Assembly (NCBI GenBank): GCA_030377965.1
Contig: JAUCGE010000002.1
Span: 23,563 to 87,562, forward strand
Length of the DNA stretch: 64,000 nt
Source: Desulfobacterales bacterium HSG16
GTDB taxonomy: Bacteria > Desulfobacterota > Desulfobacteria > Desulfobacterales > HSG16
Reading direction: 5' to 3'
Shown here: positions 37,808 through 46,861 of the stretch, piece after piece
Layout of the letters: the number at the start of each line of letters is the position of its first letter
Position numbering within the stretch: position 1 is the first letter of the stretch
Made by a program: the position numbers and the translations under genes
The notes under the pieces: generated by a model
Database searches by the model: none
Told to the model about the DNA's origin: nothing
The model's input: the letters and a program-made list of their open reading frames with translations, nothing else

Positions 37808-38929
37808 TTATTCTGAAATGGAAATAATGATAGACCGGCGGTTTCTCTCTCTGCCTTCATTCGTATCATTATCGGCTACAGGTCTGGACTCACCATACCA
37901 GTAAAGCTTGAATCGTTTGGATGCGACATGGTGGTTGTTCATAAGGTATCGTTTTATAACGACTGCACGGCGTCTGGAAAGGCTCATATTATAGGATTCG
38001 CTTCCTCGGCTGTCCGTGTGTCCTTCGATAGATGCTACACTGTTGGGATGTCTCTCCATAAAATCAGCAACAGCTTTGAGCTGGCTGTTATAGACAGGTC
38101 GTATAATCGTTCTGTCATATTCAAATTCCACAACGACCTCAATTTTTTCTACAGTCGGTGTATCTGGAATTGGCTCTGTTGGTGTTTCTTCAACAGGAGC
38201 TACGACAACGGGAGCTTCTTCGATAAATGGTGCTGGCTCAACTTCTATCGGTTCTACTGGAGTTGTGGGTGTCACTTCTGCTTTAATTTCTTCAGGACAT
38301 CCTACAGCATCGACTTTCACGCCAGGTGGAGTTCCAGGACACTGATCTTTGTGATCATAAACACCATCACCATCACTGTCTTTGTTCTTGTCTACGGTAT
38401 CTCCGCCTATAACAAACGAAAGTCCCAATGTGGCAGAAAGATTGTTATAGGTATGAGGCATATCCAGGATATGGCGGATATCCCCTCGAAAAGCTACACG
38501 ATCCGTAAAAAAGTATTTGAAACCACCGCCCATATTGAAAAAAGGGCCGTAGTCTTTGCCATCATCATGCAAAGATGTGGAACCGAGACCTGCGGAAAGA
38601 TAAGGCACCAGTCTGTTCTCAGGCATAAAATGATAGATACCGTCAAGACGCAGCATGTGAGCTTCATCGTCACCGCCTCTTATTTCCGATTCGGTATCCA
38701 CATAATTATAAGCCATTTCAAAGCCGAATTTCTCAGTAATATTATAACCAAGAGTACCCATATAGGTGGGACCATTGTCCCTGTCCTGGTTCCCCTCAAA
38801 AAGATAATATCCTCCGAGATGGCTCATATTGAATGAACCGGGCTTGATCTGTGCAAAGGCAGCAGTACCGAAAAATGCGGCAACAACAAACGCGATCAAG
38901 ACCAAAGCGACAACCTTCATTTTCTTCAT
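37808..38929 (-). CDS. OmpA-family outer membrane protein with TSP type-3 linker
   Basis: The 373-residue protein has a signal peptide (VVALVLIAFVVAAFFGTAAFA), an eight-stranded beta-barrel region (residues about 28-185), a calcium-binding TSP3-like repeat (DSDGDGVYDHKDQCPGTPPG), a Pro/Glu/Val-rich linker, and a C-terminal OmpA peptidoglycan-binding domain (ASIEGHTDSRGSESYNMSLS, RRAVVIKRYL). It links the outer membrane to the cell wall. An AAAGGAGGAAAAA box precedes the ATG and a terminator follows. Confidence 0.93.
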   Translation of the reverse strand: MKKMKVVALVLIAFVVAAFFGTAAFAQIKPGSFNMSHLGGYYLFEGNQDRDNGPTYMGTLGYNITEKFGFEMAYNYVDTESEIRGGDDEAHMLRLDGIYHFMPENRLVPYLSAGLGSTSLHDDGKDYGPFFNMGGGFKYFFTDRVAFRGDIRHILDMPHTYNNLSATLGLSFVIGGDTVDKNKDSDGDGVYDHKDQCPGTPPGVKVDAVGCPEEIKAEVTPTTPVEPIEVEPAPFIEEAPVVVAPVEETPTEPIPDTPTVEKIEVVVEFEYDRTIIRPVYNSQLKAVADFMERHPNSVASIEGHTDSRGSESYNMSLSRRRAVVIKRYLMNNHHVASKRFKLYWYGESRPVADNDTNEGRERNRRSIIISISE

Positions 38930-39533
38930 TTTTTCCTCCTTTTGTCAGCCAGCTTGAAAATTATTGGCTATTATTACAATCAACATGTTACAACTTTTTT
39001 GCAACATCAGTTTTAAATATTGTAAATTTCTGTTAAAAATCATTTTTTAAAACATTGTATTCGACTATACAATTGATTTTTTTATTTTTCAATAAAATGA
39101 TATGCTTTTTTTCAATTTAAAAAATCAAATCCTTTATTTACAGGATATAAATTTTGAAAAAGCATTCGGTCAAAAAGCGTATTGCTACACAAAAAACTTG
39201 TTTTTACAAGTAAAAAATCAAATTTCAGTGTAAAATCATTTTTAAATTGAAGTGTGGGATCGAAGGCCTGCTGCTTTGATGAAGCTGCTGAAAGATGGTC
39301 AAATCAGAATATCCTGGTGGTAACCCACCAGGACATGATCACATTGATCTATCGTCTGTTGTTCAGAAAATTCCTGCCCTCGGAACCCGAGGTCCTGGAT
39401 AAAAATTGTATCCAATAGTTGATTGGAATAGTTGATTTGAATAGTTGATTTGATTCAAAAAAACTCAAATTTGAGAAGATCAACGGGATGAGTTCTAACT
39501 TTTATATTTGTTTTATCGTTTACCCTGCAAGTA
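38930..39533. other. AT-rich spacer between ompA-like gene and minE
   Basis: 38930-39240 is AT-rich with no open frame. 39254-39418 holds a probable gene remnant, listed separately. A 12-13 bp direct repeat (AATAGTTGATTTG, three times) lies at 39416-39455. A stem TCCTGGTGG/CCACCAGGA sits at 39313-39334. Confidence 0.5.
39254..39418 (+). pseudogene. Possible remnant of a histidine-phosphatase-type gene 3' end
   Basis: An open run of 54 codons with no good start encodes FDEAAERWSNQNILVVTHQD followed by MITLIYRLLFRKFLP and ends in TAG. ILVVTHQD plus the preceding helix resembles the late strand of phosphoglycerate-mutase/SixA-like proteins (VLVVTHGG). The 5' part of the gene is gone. The family assignment is tentative. 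Confidence 0.35.
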
Positions 39534-39809
39534 TCATACAGCAGGATATTTTTTCCGTTTAGCCTTTATAATTGGAGTATTTACCACCAGGGCGGAAAGA
39601 TCTTCCGAATGATGTATATCCATTTTGAAAGCGTCCTTATCAATTTCAAAATATCGGGAAATAACCTCGACCATGTCTCTGTGAAGGCACGTTAACACAT
39701 CATCGGAAACTTCCAGTTTGTCATAGATCAGAGCGAACTTCAGCCTTTTTTTAGCGACATCCTTACTGTCAGGTTTGCCCAGGACTTTTCGAAAAAAATT
39801 GTCGAACAT
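39534..39809 (-). CDS. minE: MinE, cell division topological specificity factor
   Basis: The 91-residue protein has the N-terminal membrane/MinD-binding helix (MFDNFFRKVLG) and the anti-MinCD region (AKKRLKFALIYDKLEVSDDV), followed by the dimerisation domain (VISRYFEIDKDAFKMDI). It stimulates MinD ATPase to drive pole-to-pole oscillation. ATG 39809 has an AAGGAGGG box; the longer frame reaches into minD and is rejected. It is the last gene of minCDE, 10 bp after minD. Confidence 0.93.
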   Translation of the reverse strand: MFDNFFRKVLGKPDSKDVAKKRLKFALIYDKLEVSDDVLTCLHRDMVEVISRYFEIDKDAFKMDIHHSEDLSALVVNTPIIKAKRKKYPAV

Positions 39810-39819
39810 ATAGCCCTCC

Positions 39820-40632
39820 TTATTTTCCAAGCCCAAATTTGCTTCCGATTTTTTTCCAGAAACGACCTTCTGTCTGCGGAACTTCAATGGGAATATCCTT
39901 CCTGCCATTGATTCTCATGGCAATCCGGCGAAACGCATCCCCAGCCTTGGAGCCTTTCTGCAACACCAGCGGCACTCCTGTATTGGTCGATATAATTACA
40001 TGATCATCGACTTGCACCAGGCCGATCAGTTCGATGGATAGTACTTCCACCATGTCTTCGTGGCTCAACATATCTCCCCTTTCAACCATTTCAGGGATGA
40101 TCCGGTTGACCACAAGCTTAGGTGTGATCGAACGGGCGTATAAAAGGCCGATGACTCTGTCCGCATCGCGAACAGAAGAGACTTCCGGCATACAGACTAC
40201 AAGAGCCTCGTCAGCGGATGCAACGGAATTCTCAAATCCCTGCTCAATACCGGCAGGGCTGTCCATGAGAATATAATCGAACTCCTTGCGCATCTTTTCG
40301 CCAAACTGGACCATTTCATCCGGGGAGAGAACATCCTTGTTATCGCTCTGGGATGCGGGAATCAGGTAAAGGTTCTTTATCCTCCGATCCCTGATAGCAG
40401 CCTGTTTGAGCTTACACCGTCCTTTGACGGCATCTACCACATTGAACACTATCCTGTTTTCAAGTCCCATTACCACATCAAGGTTTCTGAGTCCGATATC
40501 CATATCCACGACAGCCACCCTGTTTCCATCAAGGGCAAGAGCCGCGCCTATGGAGGCTGTGGCAGTGGTTTTTCCCACACCGCCTTTGCCCGAGGTTATC
40601 ACTATTACTTTTCCTTCTGCCTTTCCTTCCAA
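39820..40632 (-). CDS. minD: MinD, septum site-determining ATPase
   Basis: The 270-residue ParA/MinD ATPase has the deviant Walker A SGKGGVGKTTAT, VVDMDIGLRNLD, the Walker B-like YILMDSPAGIEQG, and a C-terminal amphipathic helix (FWKKIGSKFGL) for membrane binding. It recruits MinC to block polar division septa. It is co-transcribed with minC and minE. Confidence 0.97.
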   Translation of the reverse strand: MEGKAEGKVIVITSGKGGVGKTTATASIGAALALDGNRVAVVDMDIGLRNLDVVMGLENRIVFNVVDAVKGRCKLKQAAIRDRRIKNLYLIPASQSDNKDVLSPDEMVQFGEKMRKEFDYILMDSPAGIEQGFENSVASADEALVVCMPEVSSVRDADRVIGLLYARSITPKLVVNRIIPEMVERGDMLSHEDMVEVLSIELIGLVQVDDHVIISTNTGVPLVLQKGSKAGDAFRRIAMRINGRKDIPIEVPQTEGRFWKKIGSKFGLGK

Positions 40633-40710
40633 ACCACACCTCTTTATCTTATCTTCGATTTTTCATCATGCTCGCGTTTCGGGCATCAATTTGTGAAATG
40701 ATGCACACTT

Positions 40711-41400
40711 TTACCTGACCTCCGGCCAGGGTTGGCGTCCGAAGGGGTTGGCTTTCAAATATTCTTCCACCACGATTGCATTGTCTTCCACATACGCGAA
40801 TTCCGCAATCTTATCTCCAGAAGGTGGAAGCCCTGCCGCCATGATTCCTCCTATCTGCACCTGTGTGGGCCTGAAGTCAAGGGCAAGCACTATAGCATTC
40901 TCATTGTCGGGTTGGCCGGCTGCGGCGATACCGCTCAATGTCCCCATCACTATTATATCTCCGCCAGCGACGATTTCCGCACCTGGATTGACATCACCCA
41001 GAATCAGGATATGTTTTCTGGCCGTGACTTTCTGGCCTGAACGGACTCTTCCTGTCAGCATCAGCATATCACTTTGATGCTGCTGCCATGCTCCCTGCAT
41101 ATCCCTTTGTCTTGTAATTCCTTCTGAAACCATCCGACGCTTGGAAGGACAGATAACGTTTCCAACACCGAATTGTGCCTTTAAATAATCGCCAAGCTCA
41201 TCAAGAAGTTCTTCATATCCTTCGTTTTCTCCGATATCGAAAGTCACTCTTGCATTGATGGCAAGATGGCGTAATTGTTTGAACAATCGGTTAAGTTCCT
41301 CTCGGATCGAATCCGCAGGTAAAGTGGGATCAAAGGCGACATGCAGACCATCACCCACTCCTTTCATTCGTACTTTCACGTCCCTGGTTTCTTTCATCAA
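40711..41400 (-). CDS. minC: MinC, septum formation inhibitor
   Basis: The 229-residue protein has an N-terminal FtsZ-inhibiting domain and a C-terminal beta-helix: LTGRVRSGQKVTARKHILIL, GDVNPGAEIVAGGDIIVMGT, LSGIAAAG and the end VEDNAIVVEEYLKANP. These are standard MinC motifs. It leads minCDE; minD follows after 78 bp. ATG 41400 is followed by a second ATG. Confidence 0.95.
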   Translation of the reverse strand: MMKETRDVKVRMKGVGDGLHVAFDPTLPADSIREELNRLFKQLRHLAINARVTFDIGENEGYEELLDELGDYLKAQFGVGNVICPSKRRMVSEGITRQRDMQGAWQQHQSDMLMLTGRVRSGQKVTARKHILILGDVNPGAEIVAGGDIIVMGTLSGIAAAGQPDNENAIVLALDFRPTQVQIGGIMAAGLPPSGDKIAEFAYVEDNAIVVEEYLKANPFGRQPWPEVR

Positions 41401-41500
41401 AAACGGCCTTTAAAATAATGGTCAGAATGTCTGACAAGCATATCCAGATATTTGGAACATCTTCAAACGATTAAGAATTATCATCGGTGATGGTATAGAT

Positions 41501-41550
41501 AAATCTTTTGGGGATGTCAACACGGATTTAGCTGGCATCCCCAAAGATTT
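41501..41550 (-). terminator. Hairpin after glnP-like gene
   Basis: AAATCTTTTGGGGATG and CATCCCCAAAGATTT form a 15-bp stem with one bulge and an 18-nt loop, 11 bp beyond the permease stop. The T-tract is weak on the minus strand. Confidence 0.6.
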
Positions 41551-41560
41551 ACAAATAACT

Positions 41561-42229
41561 CTATGAATTAACTTCAAGTTTTTTCTCTATTAAAGACAGC
41601 GTTTTCGAAATGAAGGATGTCATGACCAGATAGACTATGGCAACGGCGAGCCAGATTTCGAAAGCGCGAAAATTGACGGCAATCAGTTCCTGACCCTGGC
41701 GAGTCAGTTCTCCCACACCTATGACCACAAGAAGAGATGTATCCTTGAGGCTGATGATGAATTGATTGCCCAGAGGCGGTATCATGCGTGTGAAGGCCTG
41801 GGGCCAGATTACATGGATCATGGTCTGAAAACGGGTCATGCCGATGGATCTTCCTGCTTCGGTCTGACCTCTGCTGACGGACTGCACTGCCCCTCGAACA
41901 ATTTCAGCTATGTAAGCTCCTGAATTAACAGCGATGGCTGAAATACCTGCTGCCAGAGGCGGAACCCTCATGCCAAGCATCAAAGGCATCCCGAAATAGA
42001 GGAACATGACCTGTACCATTAAAGGCGTACCCCTGACACTCTCCACATATGCTCCGGCAATCGTATTGGCTATCTTGTTTCTTGATAATTTGCCAAGTCC
42101 GGCTGCCGCTCCGAGAAAAAAGCCTATACTCAGTCCGAAAACTGTAATGAAAACGGTTAATTTAGCTCCAACCATCAATGACGGAATGGCATCAATGACG
42201 ACTGCAAAATCGAAATTAAAGTTGTTCAT
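41561..42229 (-). CDS. Polar amino acid ABC transporter permease
   Basis: The 222-residue HisMQ/GlnP-type permease has five or so helices and the EAA loop (EAGRSIGMTRFQTMIHVIWP). SVRGTPLMVQVMFLYFG is a family mark. It starts 2 bp after the substrate-binding gene. No ATP-binding gene is adjacent on either side, so the complex must use an ATPase from elsewhere. Confidence 0.93.
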   Translation of the reverse strand: MNNFNFDFAVVIDAIPSLMVGAKLTVFITVFGLSIGFFLGAAAGLGKLSRNKIANTIAGAYVESVRGTPLMVQVMFLYFGMPLMLGMRVPPLAAGISAIAVNSGAYIAEIVRGAVQSVSRGQTEAGRSIGMTRFQTMIHVIWPQAFTRMIPPLGNQFIISLKDTSLLVVIGVGELTRQGQELIAVNFRAFEIWLAVAIVYLVMTSFISKTLSLIEKKLEVNS

Positions 42230-42231
42230 GA

Positions 42232-42972
42232 TTATTTAGGCTCAGTGCCGAACCATTTTTTGTAAATTGCAGCGTATCTGCCGTCTTCCATCAGTTTAAG
42301 CATGCTTATGCTGACCTTTTCACGCAATGCGCTTCCCTGCGGGAATGCGATTCCGTATGACTGCCCCTGGTACAGAGGCCCTACTGTTTTCACACGTCCT
42401 TTACCCGCTGTCTTAATATAATATAAAATCGCTGGAGAATCGAACAATACAGCGTCTGCACCACCTGTTCCAAGCTCCATATAAGCGCCATCAATATTTG
42501 GGAAAAGCTTGACATCTTTTGTTTTGCATTTTTTTGCATAATCGGCGCTGGTTGTACCGAGTTTGGTAGCAACTATCTTGCCGGAAAGATCTTCTATGGA
42601 ATTTATGCTGTTGTTATCGGCCTTCACCATAAGAAGCAGTCCTGCATCGTAATAAGGATATGAAAAATCGACCACTTCCTCACGTTTGGATTTAATGGTC
42701 ATGGCAGCGAGAGCCGCGTCGATATTAGCACTTTGAAGAGCTGGAATAAGGCCATTAAAGTCCATTGGTTGAAGCTTATATTCAATTTTCAATTCTTTTG
42801 CGATGGCATCCCAGATATCGATATCGAAGCCAACATATTTTCCGTCCTGTTTGAATTCAAAAGGCATAAAATTGGTGTCACATCCCACGGTAAGAGTTCC
42901 ACCAGCAAACGCTATTCCTGTCATCAGACATGCTATCAGCAGAATAGTCAGAATTTTGAGTCCTTTTCTCAT
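42232..42972 (-). CDS. Polar amino acid ABC transporter substrate-binding protein (GlnH-like)
   Basis: The 246-residue protein has a signal peptide ([17 protein letters not shown]) and a class 3 solute-binding fold: [51 protein letters not shown] and the C-terminal KKWFG. It captures glutamine or a similar amino acid in the periplasm for the next gene's permease. Confidence 0.93.
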   Translation of the reverse strand: MRKGLKILTILLIACLMTGIAFAGGTLTVGCDTNFMPFEFKQDGKYVGFDIDIWDAIAKELKIEYKLQPMDFNGLIPALQSANIDAALAAMTIKSKREEVVDFSYPYYDAGLLLMVKADNNSINSIEDLSGKIVATKLGTTSADYAKKCKTKDVKLFPNIDGAYMELGTGGADAVLFDSPAILYYIKTAGKGRVKTVGPLYQGQSYGIAFPQGSALREKVSISMLKLMEDGRYAAIYKKWFGTEPK

Positions 42973-43363
42973 TTGAAATCTCCTTTTTAGGTTTTTTATT
43001 TAATATTTTAAGCCAATTGCCACTCCGATAGATAATCACCCGCCAAAATAGAAATACAACCAAATTGACTATGCAGGTTATCCCAATAACCCTGATGTGT
43101 CAAATGAATAATATTTAGAAAATTTGGAGGTATTAAACCGCCATATATGCTTTTTGAGTGCGAAATTATTTTTTTGTACCTTTGTCAGAAATAATTTTTG
43201 CAATCAAACCGAAAAAGTCCGCTCCTTAGCTGATTGTTAACCTGATAGCAGTTTACAGATCATAGGAACGAGGAAAAGATGCAGTGAATCTGTTGACTAT
43301 GACCATGCCTTTTGTTATTGCACCCGAAATTAACAATATAAACAGGAAAGGATATTAAAGTTA
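42973..43363. other. Divergent spacer between glnH-like gene and ndk
   Basis: AT-rich, no open frame of interest. An AAAAGGAG box lies before glnH (minus) and an AGGAAAGG-type box before ndk. No clear riboswitch or repeat was seen. Confidence 0.5.
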
Positions 43364-43762
43364 ATGGAAAGAACGTTATCAATTATAAAGCCAGACGGAA
43401 CAAGCCGCGGACTGATCGGGGAAGTTATCTCTCGATTCGAAAAAAACGGTATCAAAATCGCAGGTATGAAAATGATTCACCTTTCAAAAGATGATGCAAA
43501 AGCATTTTATGCAGTTCACAAGGAAAGACCATTTTTCGACAGCCTGACCGATTTCATGTCTTCTGGACCTATAGTTGCATTGATCCTTGAAGGAGAAAAT
43601 GTGATCAATAGAAACCGGGAAATTATGGGAGCCACCAATTTTACGGAAGCTGTCCCCGGAACCATCCGCAGATGTTTTGCCACTGATATCGAAAAAAATG
43701 TGGTACATGGCTCAGATTCTCCGGAATCTGCTGAATTTGAAATCGGATATTTTTTTCAATAA
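43364..43762 (+). CDS. ndk: Nucleoside diphosphate kinase
   Basis: The 132-residue protein has the family opening [22 protein letters not shown], and the active-site histidine in NVVHGSDS, preceded by PGTIRRCFA. It transfers phosphate between nucleoside triphosphates and diphosphates. trmJ follows 6 bp later, so they are likely one operon. Confidence 0.96.
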   Translation: MERTLSIIKPDGTSRGLIGEVISRFEKNGIKIAGMKMIHLSKDDAKAFYAVHKERPFFDSLTDFMSSGPIVALILEGENVINRNREIMGATNFTEAVPGTIRRCFATDIEKNVVHGSDSPESAEFEIGYFFQ

Positions 43763-43768
43763 CCGGCC

Positions 43769-44545
43769 ATGTCAGAAAACTCATGTCTCAATAATGTGAC
43801 TATTGTCCTCGTGCAGCCCCGATTTCCTGAAAATATCGGGGCTGCTGTACGGGCCGGGATGAACATGGATATCAAAAATGTTCGTGTCGTTGCCCCGGAA
43901 AATTTTGACCTCGACAAGATCATGAAACTTGCCACTCATGTGGCAAGGGATGTGGTGGAAAGAATAAAGGTTTATCAAACCCTGAAAGAGGCGCTGGAAC
44001 CTTTCGGTTATGTAGCCGGAGCCACTGCCCGTACAGGAGGCCAGAGAAAAGCCATAGCCGATCCAGGGCAGGCTGCCCGAAAGCTGGTTTCGGTTGCTGA
44101 AGAAAACAGAACTGCCATAGTTTTTGGGCCTGAAGATCGAGGGCTTTCAAATGAGGATATCCGGTTGTGCCATATGCTGGTAAATATCCCGACAGCCGGT
44201 TTTTCTTCTCTGAATCTGGCCCAGGCCGTAATGGTCATGTGTTATGAGATTTTCAAAACCTGCCACGCAAGGGAAAAAATATCACAAACCCCGAGGCTTG
44301 CCACCAGGCACGAGCTTGACGGCATGTATGACCAGGTCAAAGATATTCTGGTTAATATCAATTACATAAACCCGGAAAATCCAGATTACTGGATGCATCG
44401 GCTGAGGCATTTTTTTACCCGTATAGAACTCAAGGCAGGCGAAGTCAGCATTGTCAGGGGGATCTGCCGGCAAATTGAATGGTATGCGGGAAAGCGATTT
44501 GAAGATGGCCGTAATACAGTGGACAAAAAGGATGAAAACCCATGA
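43769..44545 (+). CDS. trmJ: TrmJ-like tRNA (cytidine/uridine-2'-O-)-methyltransferase
   Basis: The 258-residue SPOUT methyltransferase has VLVQPRFPENIGAAVRAG, IVFGPEDRGLSNEDI and IPTAGFSSLNLAQAVMVMCY, the trefoil-knot motifs that bind S-adenosylmethionine. TrmJ modifies nucleotide 32 of several tRNAs. Its stop overlaps the next start (ATGA). Confidence 0.9.
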   Translation: MSENSCLNNVTIVLVQPRFPENIGAAVRAGMNMDIKNVRVVAPENFDLDKIMKLATHVARDVVERIKVYQTLKEALEPFGYVAGATARTGGQRKAIADPGQAARKLVSVAEENRTAIVFGPEDRGLSNEDIRLCHMLVNIPTAGFSSLNLAQAVMVMCYEIFKTCHAREKISQTPRLATRHELDGMYDQVKDILVNINYINPENPDYWMHRLRHFFTRIELKAGEVSIVRGICRQIEWYAGKRFEDGRNTVDKKDENP

Positions 44546-45390
44546 AACTGATTAGATTTTGTGCTGAAAACGGAGAGAAAAGCGAAAGTTTTAAACCCGG
44601 ATTGTTAAAAGAAGATGGGAAAATCGTGGATCTTACAACAATTTTTCCAGATATCCCGGATATTTCACGCAAATTTTTCAGTCAGGGTTGGGTAGAAAAA
44701 ACAGCCGAAATTGATGAGACAGGAAAAAAAATGGATGTCCACCTCGGATGCCCGGTTGCAGATCCTTCAAAAATCATCTGTCTTGGAAAAAATTATAAGG
44801 AACACGCAAAAGAAGGCGGATTTGACGTGCCTGAAAAGCCTCTTTTATTCTGTAAGACCTTAAACACCTTAAATGGCCCTTTCGATTCTGTGGAAATGCC
44901 CAGAAGCAGCGGACAGATCGACTGGGAGGTCGAACTTGCGATTGTTATAGGAAAACAGGGCAGGAGAATATCCAGAGAGCAGGCATATGACTATATAGCC
45001 GGATACACAGTTATGAACGATGTATCAGCAAGGGAAGCTCAATTTGCCTTTTCACAATGGTTTAGAGGAAAATCCTTTGACGGATTCGCTCCTATGGGGC
45101 CATGTCTCGTGACATCCGATGAAATCAAAAATCCTCATGACCTTCGCCTGACTGCCAGAGTGAACGGAAAAACCATGCAGGATGGAAACACAAACGATAT
45201 GATATTTCAAATTCCTGCCATAATCGAAAATATAAGCGAGGATATAACCCTCGAACCTGGAGATATCATAGCCACAGGAACTCCTTCTGGAGTGGGTATC
45301 TTTCGTGATCCGCCCATTGTAATAAAAGCAGGAGACACAGTGGAGTGCGAAATAGAAGATATCGGAAAAATAGTGAACAAGTTTGTTTGA
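44542..45390 (+). CDS. Fumarylacetoacetate hydrolase family protein
   Basis: The 282-residue protein has ICLGKNYKEHAKEGG, DWEVELAIVIGKQGR with metal-ligand acidic residues, YTVMNDVSAREAQF, and the C-terminal GDIIATGTPSGVG. The family includes acylpyruvases and 2-hydroxyhepta-2,4-diene-1,7-dioate isomerases and decarboxylases. The exact substrate is not readable. It is translationally coupled to trmJ, which is probably only operon sharing. Confidence 0.9.
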   Translation: MKLIRFCAENGEKSESFKPGLLKEDGKIVDLTTIFPDIPDISRKFFSQGWVEKTAEIDETGKKMDVHLGCPVADPSKIICLGKNYKEHAKEGGFDVPEKPLLFCKTLNTLNGPFDSVEMPRSSGQIDWEVELAIVIGKQGRRISREQAYDYIAGYTVMNDVSAREAQFAFSQWFRGKSFDGFAPMGPCLVTSDEIKNPHDLRLTARVNGKTMQDGNTNDMIFQIPAIIENISEDITLEPGDIIATGTPSGVGIFRDPPIVIKAGDTVECEIEDIGKIVNKFV

Positions 45391-45409
45391 TATGTCAGAG
45401 GTCTGAATC

Positions 45410-46441
45410 ATGACTGCAATCCGTAATACAATAAAATATTATACTGGCTGTCTTGTGGGAGGCGCTGTGGGAGATGCCCTGGGCGCTGCAATTGAATTCA
45501 GGAGTCTTTCCGAGATAATATCACAATTCGGACCCGAAGGTATTTCCGATTATGCTATGGCATATGGAAAAAAAGGGGCTATCACCGATGATACTCAGAT
45601 GACCCTTTTTACAGCCGAAGGGCTGATCCTTCATAAAGTCAGACATCAGGACCAAACTCTTCCAGAGATCGTTTATCACGCCTATTTAAGATGGCTTTCA
45701 ACTCAGAAAGATATAAATCAAAACCAGTTGCTTACAGAATATGGTAGCTGTGCAATTGCAGACGGAATTCTGACTGGTTTCAAAGAGCTTCATGCTTCGA
45801 GAGCGCCCGGGAATGCATGTATGTCAGCACTGGCAAGCGGAAAAATGGGAACAACTCATAATCTAATCAATAACAGCAAGGGCTGTGGAGGAGTGATGAG
45901 AATCGCTCCGGTTGGATTATTTCTTGAACCTGACATGGTTTTCGATACAGCCTGTGATATAGCAGCCATCACCCACGGACATCCATCAGGATATCTTGCT
46001 GCCGGATGTATGGCTGAGATCATAAGCCAGATCGTTTCAGGAGCGAAACTCACCGACGGAATCGAGTCGGCAATCAGAATTTTAAAGACGAAGCCGGACC
46101 ACAGAGAATGCCTTGATGGGATTTATTCTGCTCTGACAGCCTGGAAAAACGAGCCTGTTTCGTTTGAAACAGTGGAAAAACTGGGCAAGGGCTGGATAGC
46201 TGAAGAAGCTCTTGCCATCGGACTTTATTGTACACTTGCCGCAGAAAATGATTTTGAAAAAGGAATACGGCTGGCTGTAAATCACAGCGGAGATTCGGAC
46301 AGCACCGGGTCTATAGCCGGAAATATCCTCGGCGTGCTTCTCGGAAAAGGCGCTATTCCTTCAAAATATATCAAACCTCTCGAACTGATCGAAGTAATCG
46401 AAGAAATTGCAGAGGATTTATTCGATCACAGGTTGATCTGA
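45410..46441 (+). CDS. ADP-ribosylglycohydrolase family protein (DraG-like)
   Basis: The 343-residue protein has GGAVGDALGAAIEF, the metal-binding GAITDDTQMTLFTAE, NSKGCGGVMRIAPVGL, and the C-terminal NHSGDSDSTGSIAGNILG, all hallmark positions for the two Mg2+/Mn2+ ions. Members remove ADP-ribose from arginine (as DraG on dinitrogenase reductase), or from DNA or nucleotides. No nitrogenase gene is in the window. It sits at the end of the ndk operon. Confidence 0.9.
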   Translation: MTAIRNTIKYYTGCLVGGAVGDALGAAIEFRSLSEIISQFGPEGISDYAMAYGKKGAITDDTQMTLFTAEGLILHKVRHQDQTLPEIVYHAYLRWLSTQKDINQNQLLTEYGSCAIADGILTGFKELHASRAPGNACMSALASGKMGTTHNLINNSKGCGGVMRIAPVGLFLEPDMVFDTACDIAAITHGHPSGYLAAGCMAEIISQIVSGAKLTDGIESAIRILKTKPDHRECLDGIYSALTAWKNEPVSFETVEKLGKGWIAEEALAIGLYCTLAAENDFEKGIRLAVNHSGDSDSTGSIAGNILGVLLGKGAIPSKYIKPLELIEVIEEIAEDLFDHRLI

Positions 46442-46483
46442 CACTTATTTTATTCAGGGGAATTTTCAAAAAGTAAAATCCTT

Positions 46484-46623
46484 TAAGTACTTGTACAAAA
46501 ATTCTGTGACATTTTTTTGGTAAAGAGAGCAAAAAGTTAAGCGCTGTTCACCAGTTACCTGAAAGCCGGGCGCTGTTGTTTATACCCAATGCGGATGTTA
46601 AAATTTTTTTGGTGAGGTACTTA
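46484..46623. repeat. Family A inverted-repeat element
   Basis: Left end TTAAGTACTTGTACAAAAATTC, right end TTTTTTTGGTGAGGTACTTA. The interior TACCCAATGCGGATGTTAAA and GCGCTGTT match the copies at 27933 and 30341. Confidence 0.8.
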
Positions 46624-46665
46624 TTTGTAAATCCAGAGTGTACAAAAGGAGTATGAATCCCTGAA

Positions 46666-46697
46666 CAAAAAAAAAGATCAGCCATATGTGGCTGATC
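46666..46697 (-). terminator. Terminator after tRNA-Phe
   Basis: GATCAGCCA, loop TATG, TGGCTGATC form a perfect 9-bp stem. On the minus strand a run of nine T residues follows. A T-run is also present on the other side, so it may act in both directions. Confidence 0.88.
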
Positions 46698-46716
46698 CAT
46701 TGATTTTTTTAAGAGG

Positions 46717-46789
46717 TGCCGAGGGACAGAATCGAACTGCCGACACGGGGATTTTCAGTCCCCTGCTCTACCGACTGAGCTACCTCGGC
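46717..46789 (-). tRNA. tRNA-Phe (GAA)
   Basis: Read on the minus strand it begins GCCGAGGTAGCTCAGTCGGT, has the anticodon loop CTGAAAA (GAA), a TTCGATTC T-loop, and ends CCTCGGC plus A. All four stems pair. The 3' CCA is not encoded. Confidence 0.96.
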
Positions 46790-46861
46790 TTGTTTTGAGT
46801 AATATACCCGAAAACAGGGCGGTTATAGACAAATCCTTTGAGCCTGTCAAGAACTTTTTTA

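Noticed and set aside
37567-37869. Small minus-strand frame behind the ompA-like gene
   Set aside because: It overlaps the end of ompA and runs across its terminator; no ribosome-binding site. The part after the terminator looks mildly protein-like but was not recognised.
37928-38836. 302-residue plus-strand frame opposite the ompA-like gene
   Set aside because: It is antisense to a clear OmpA protein and has a Cys/Phe/Tyr-rich composition typical of a shadow frame.
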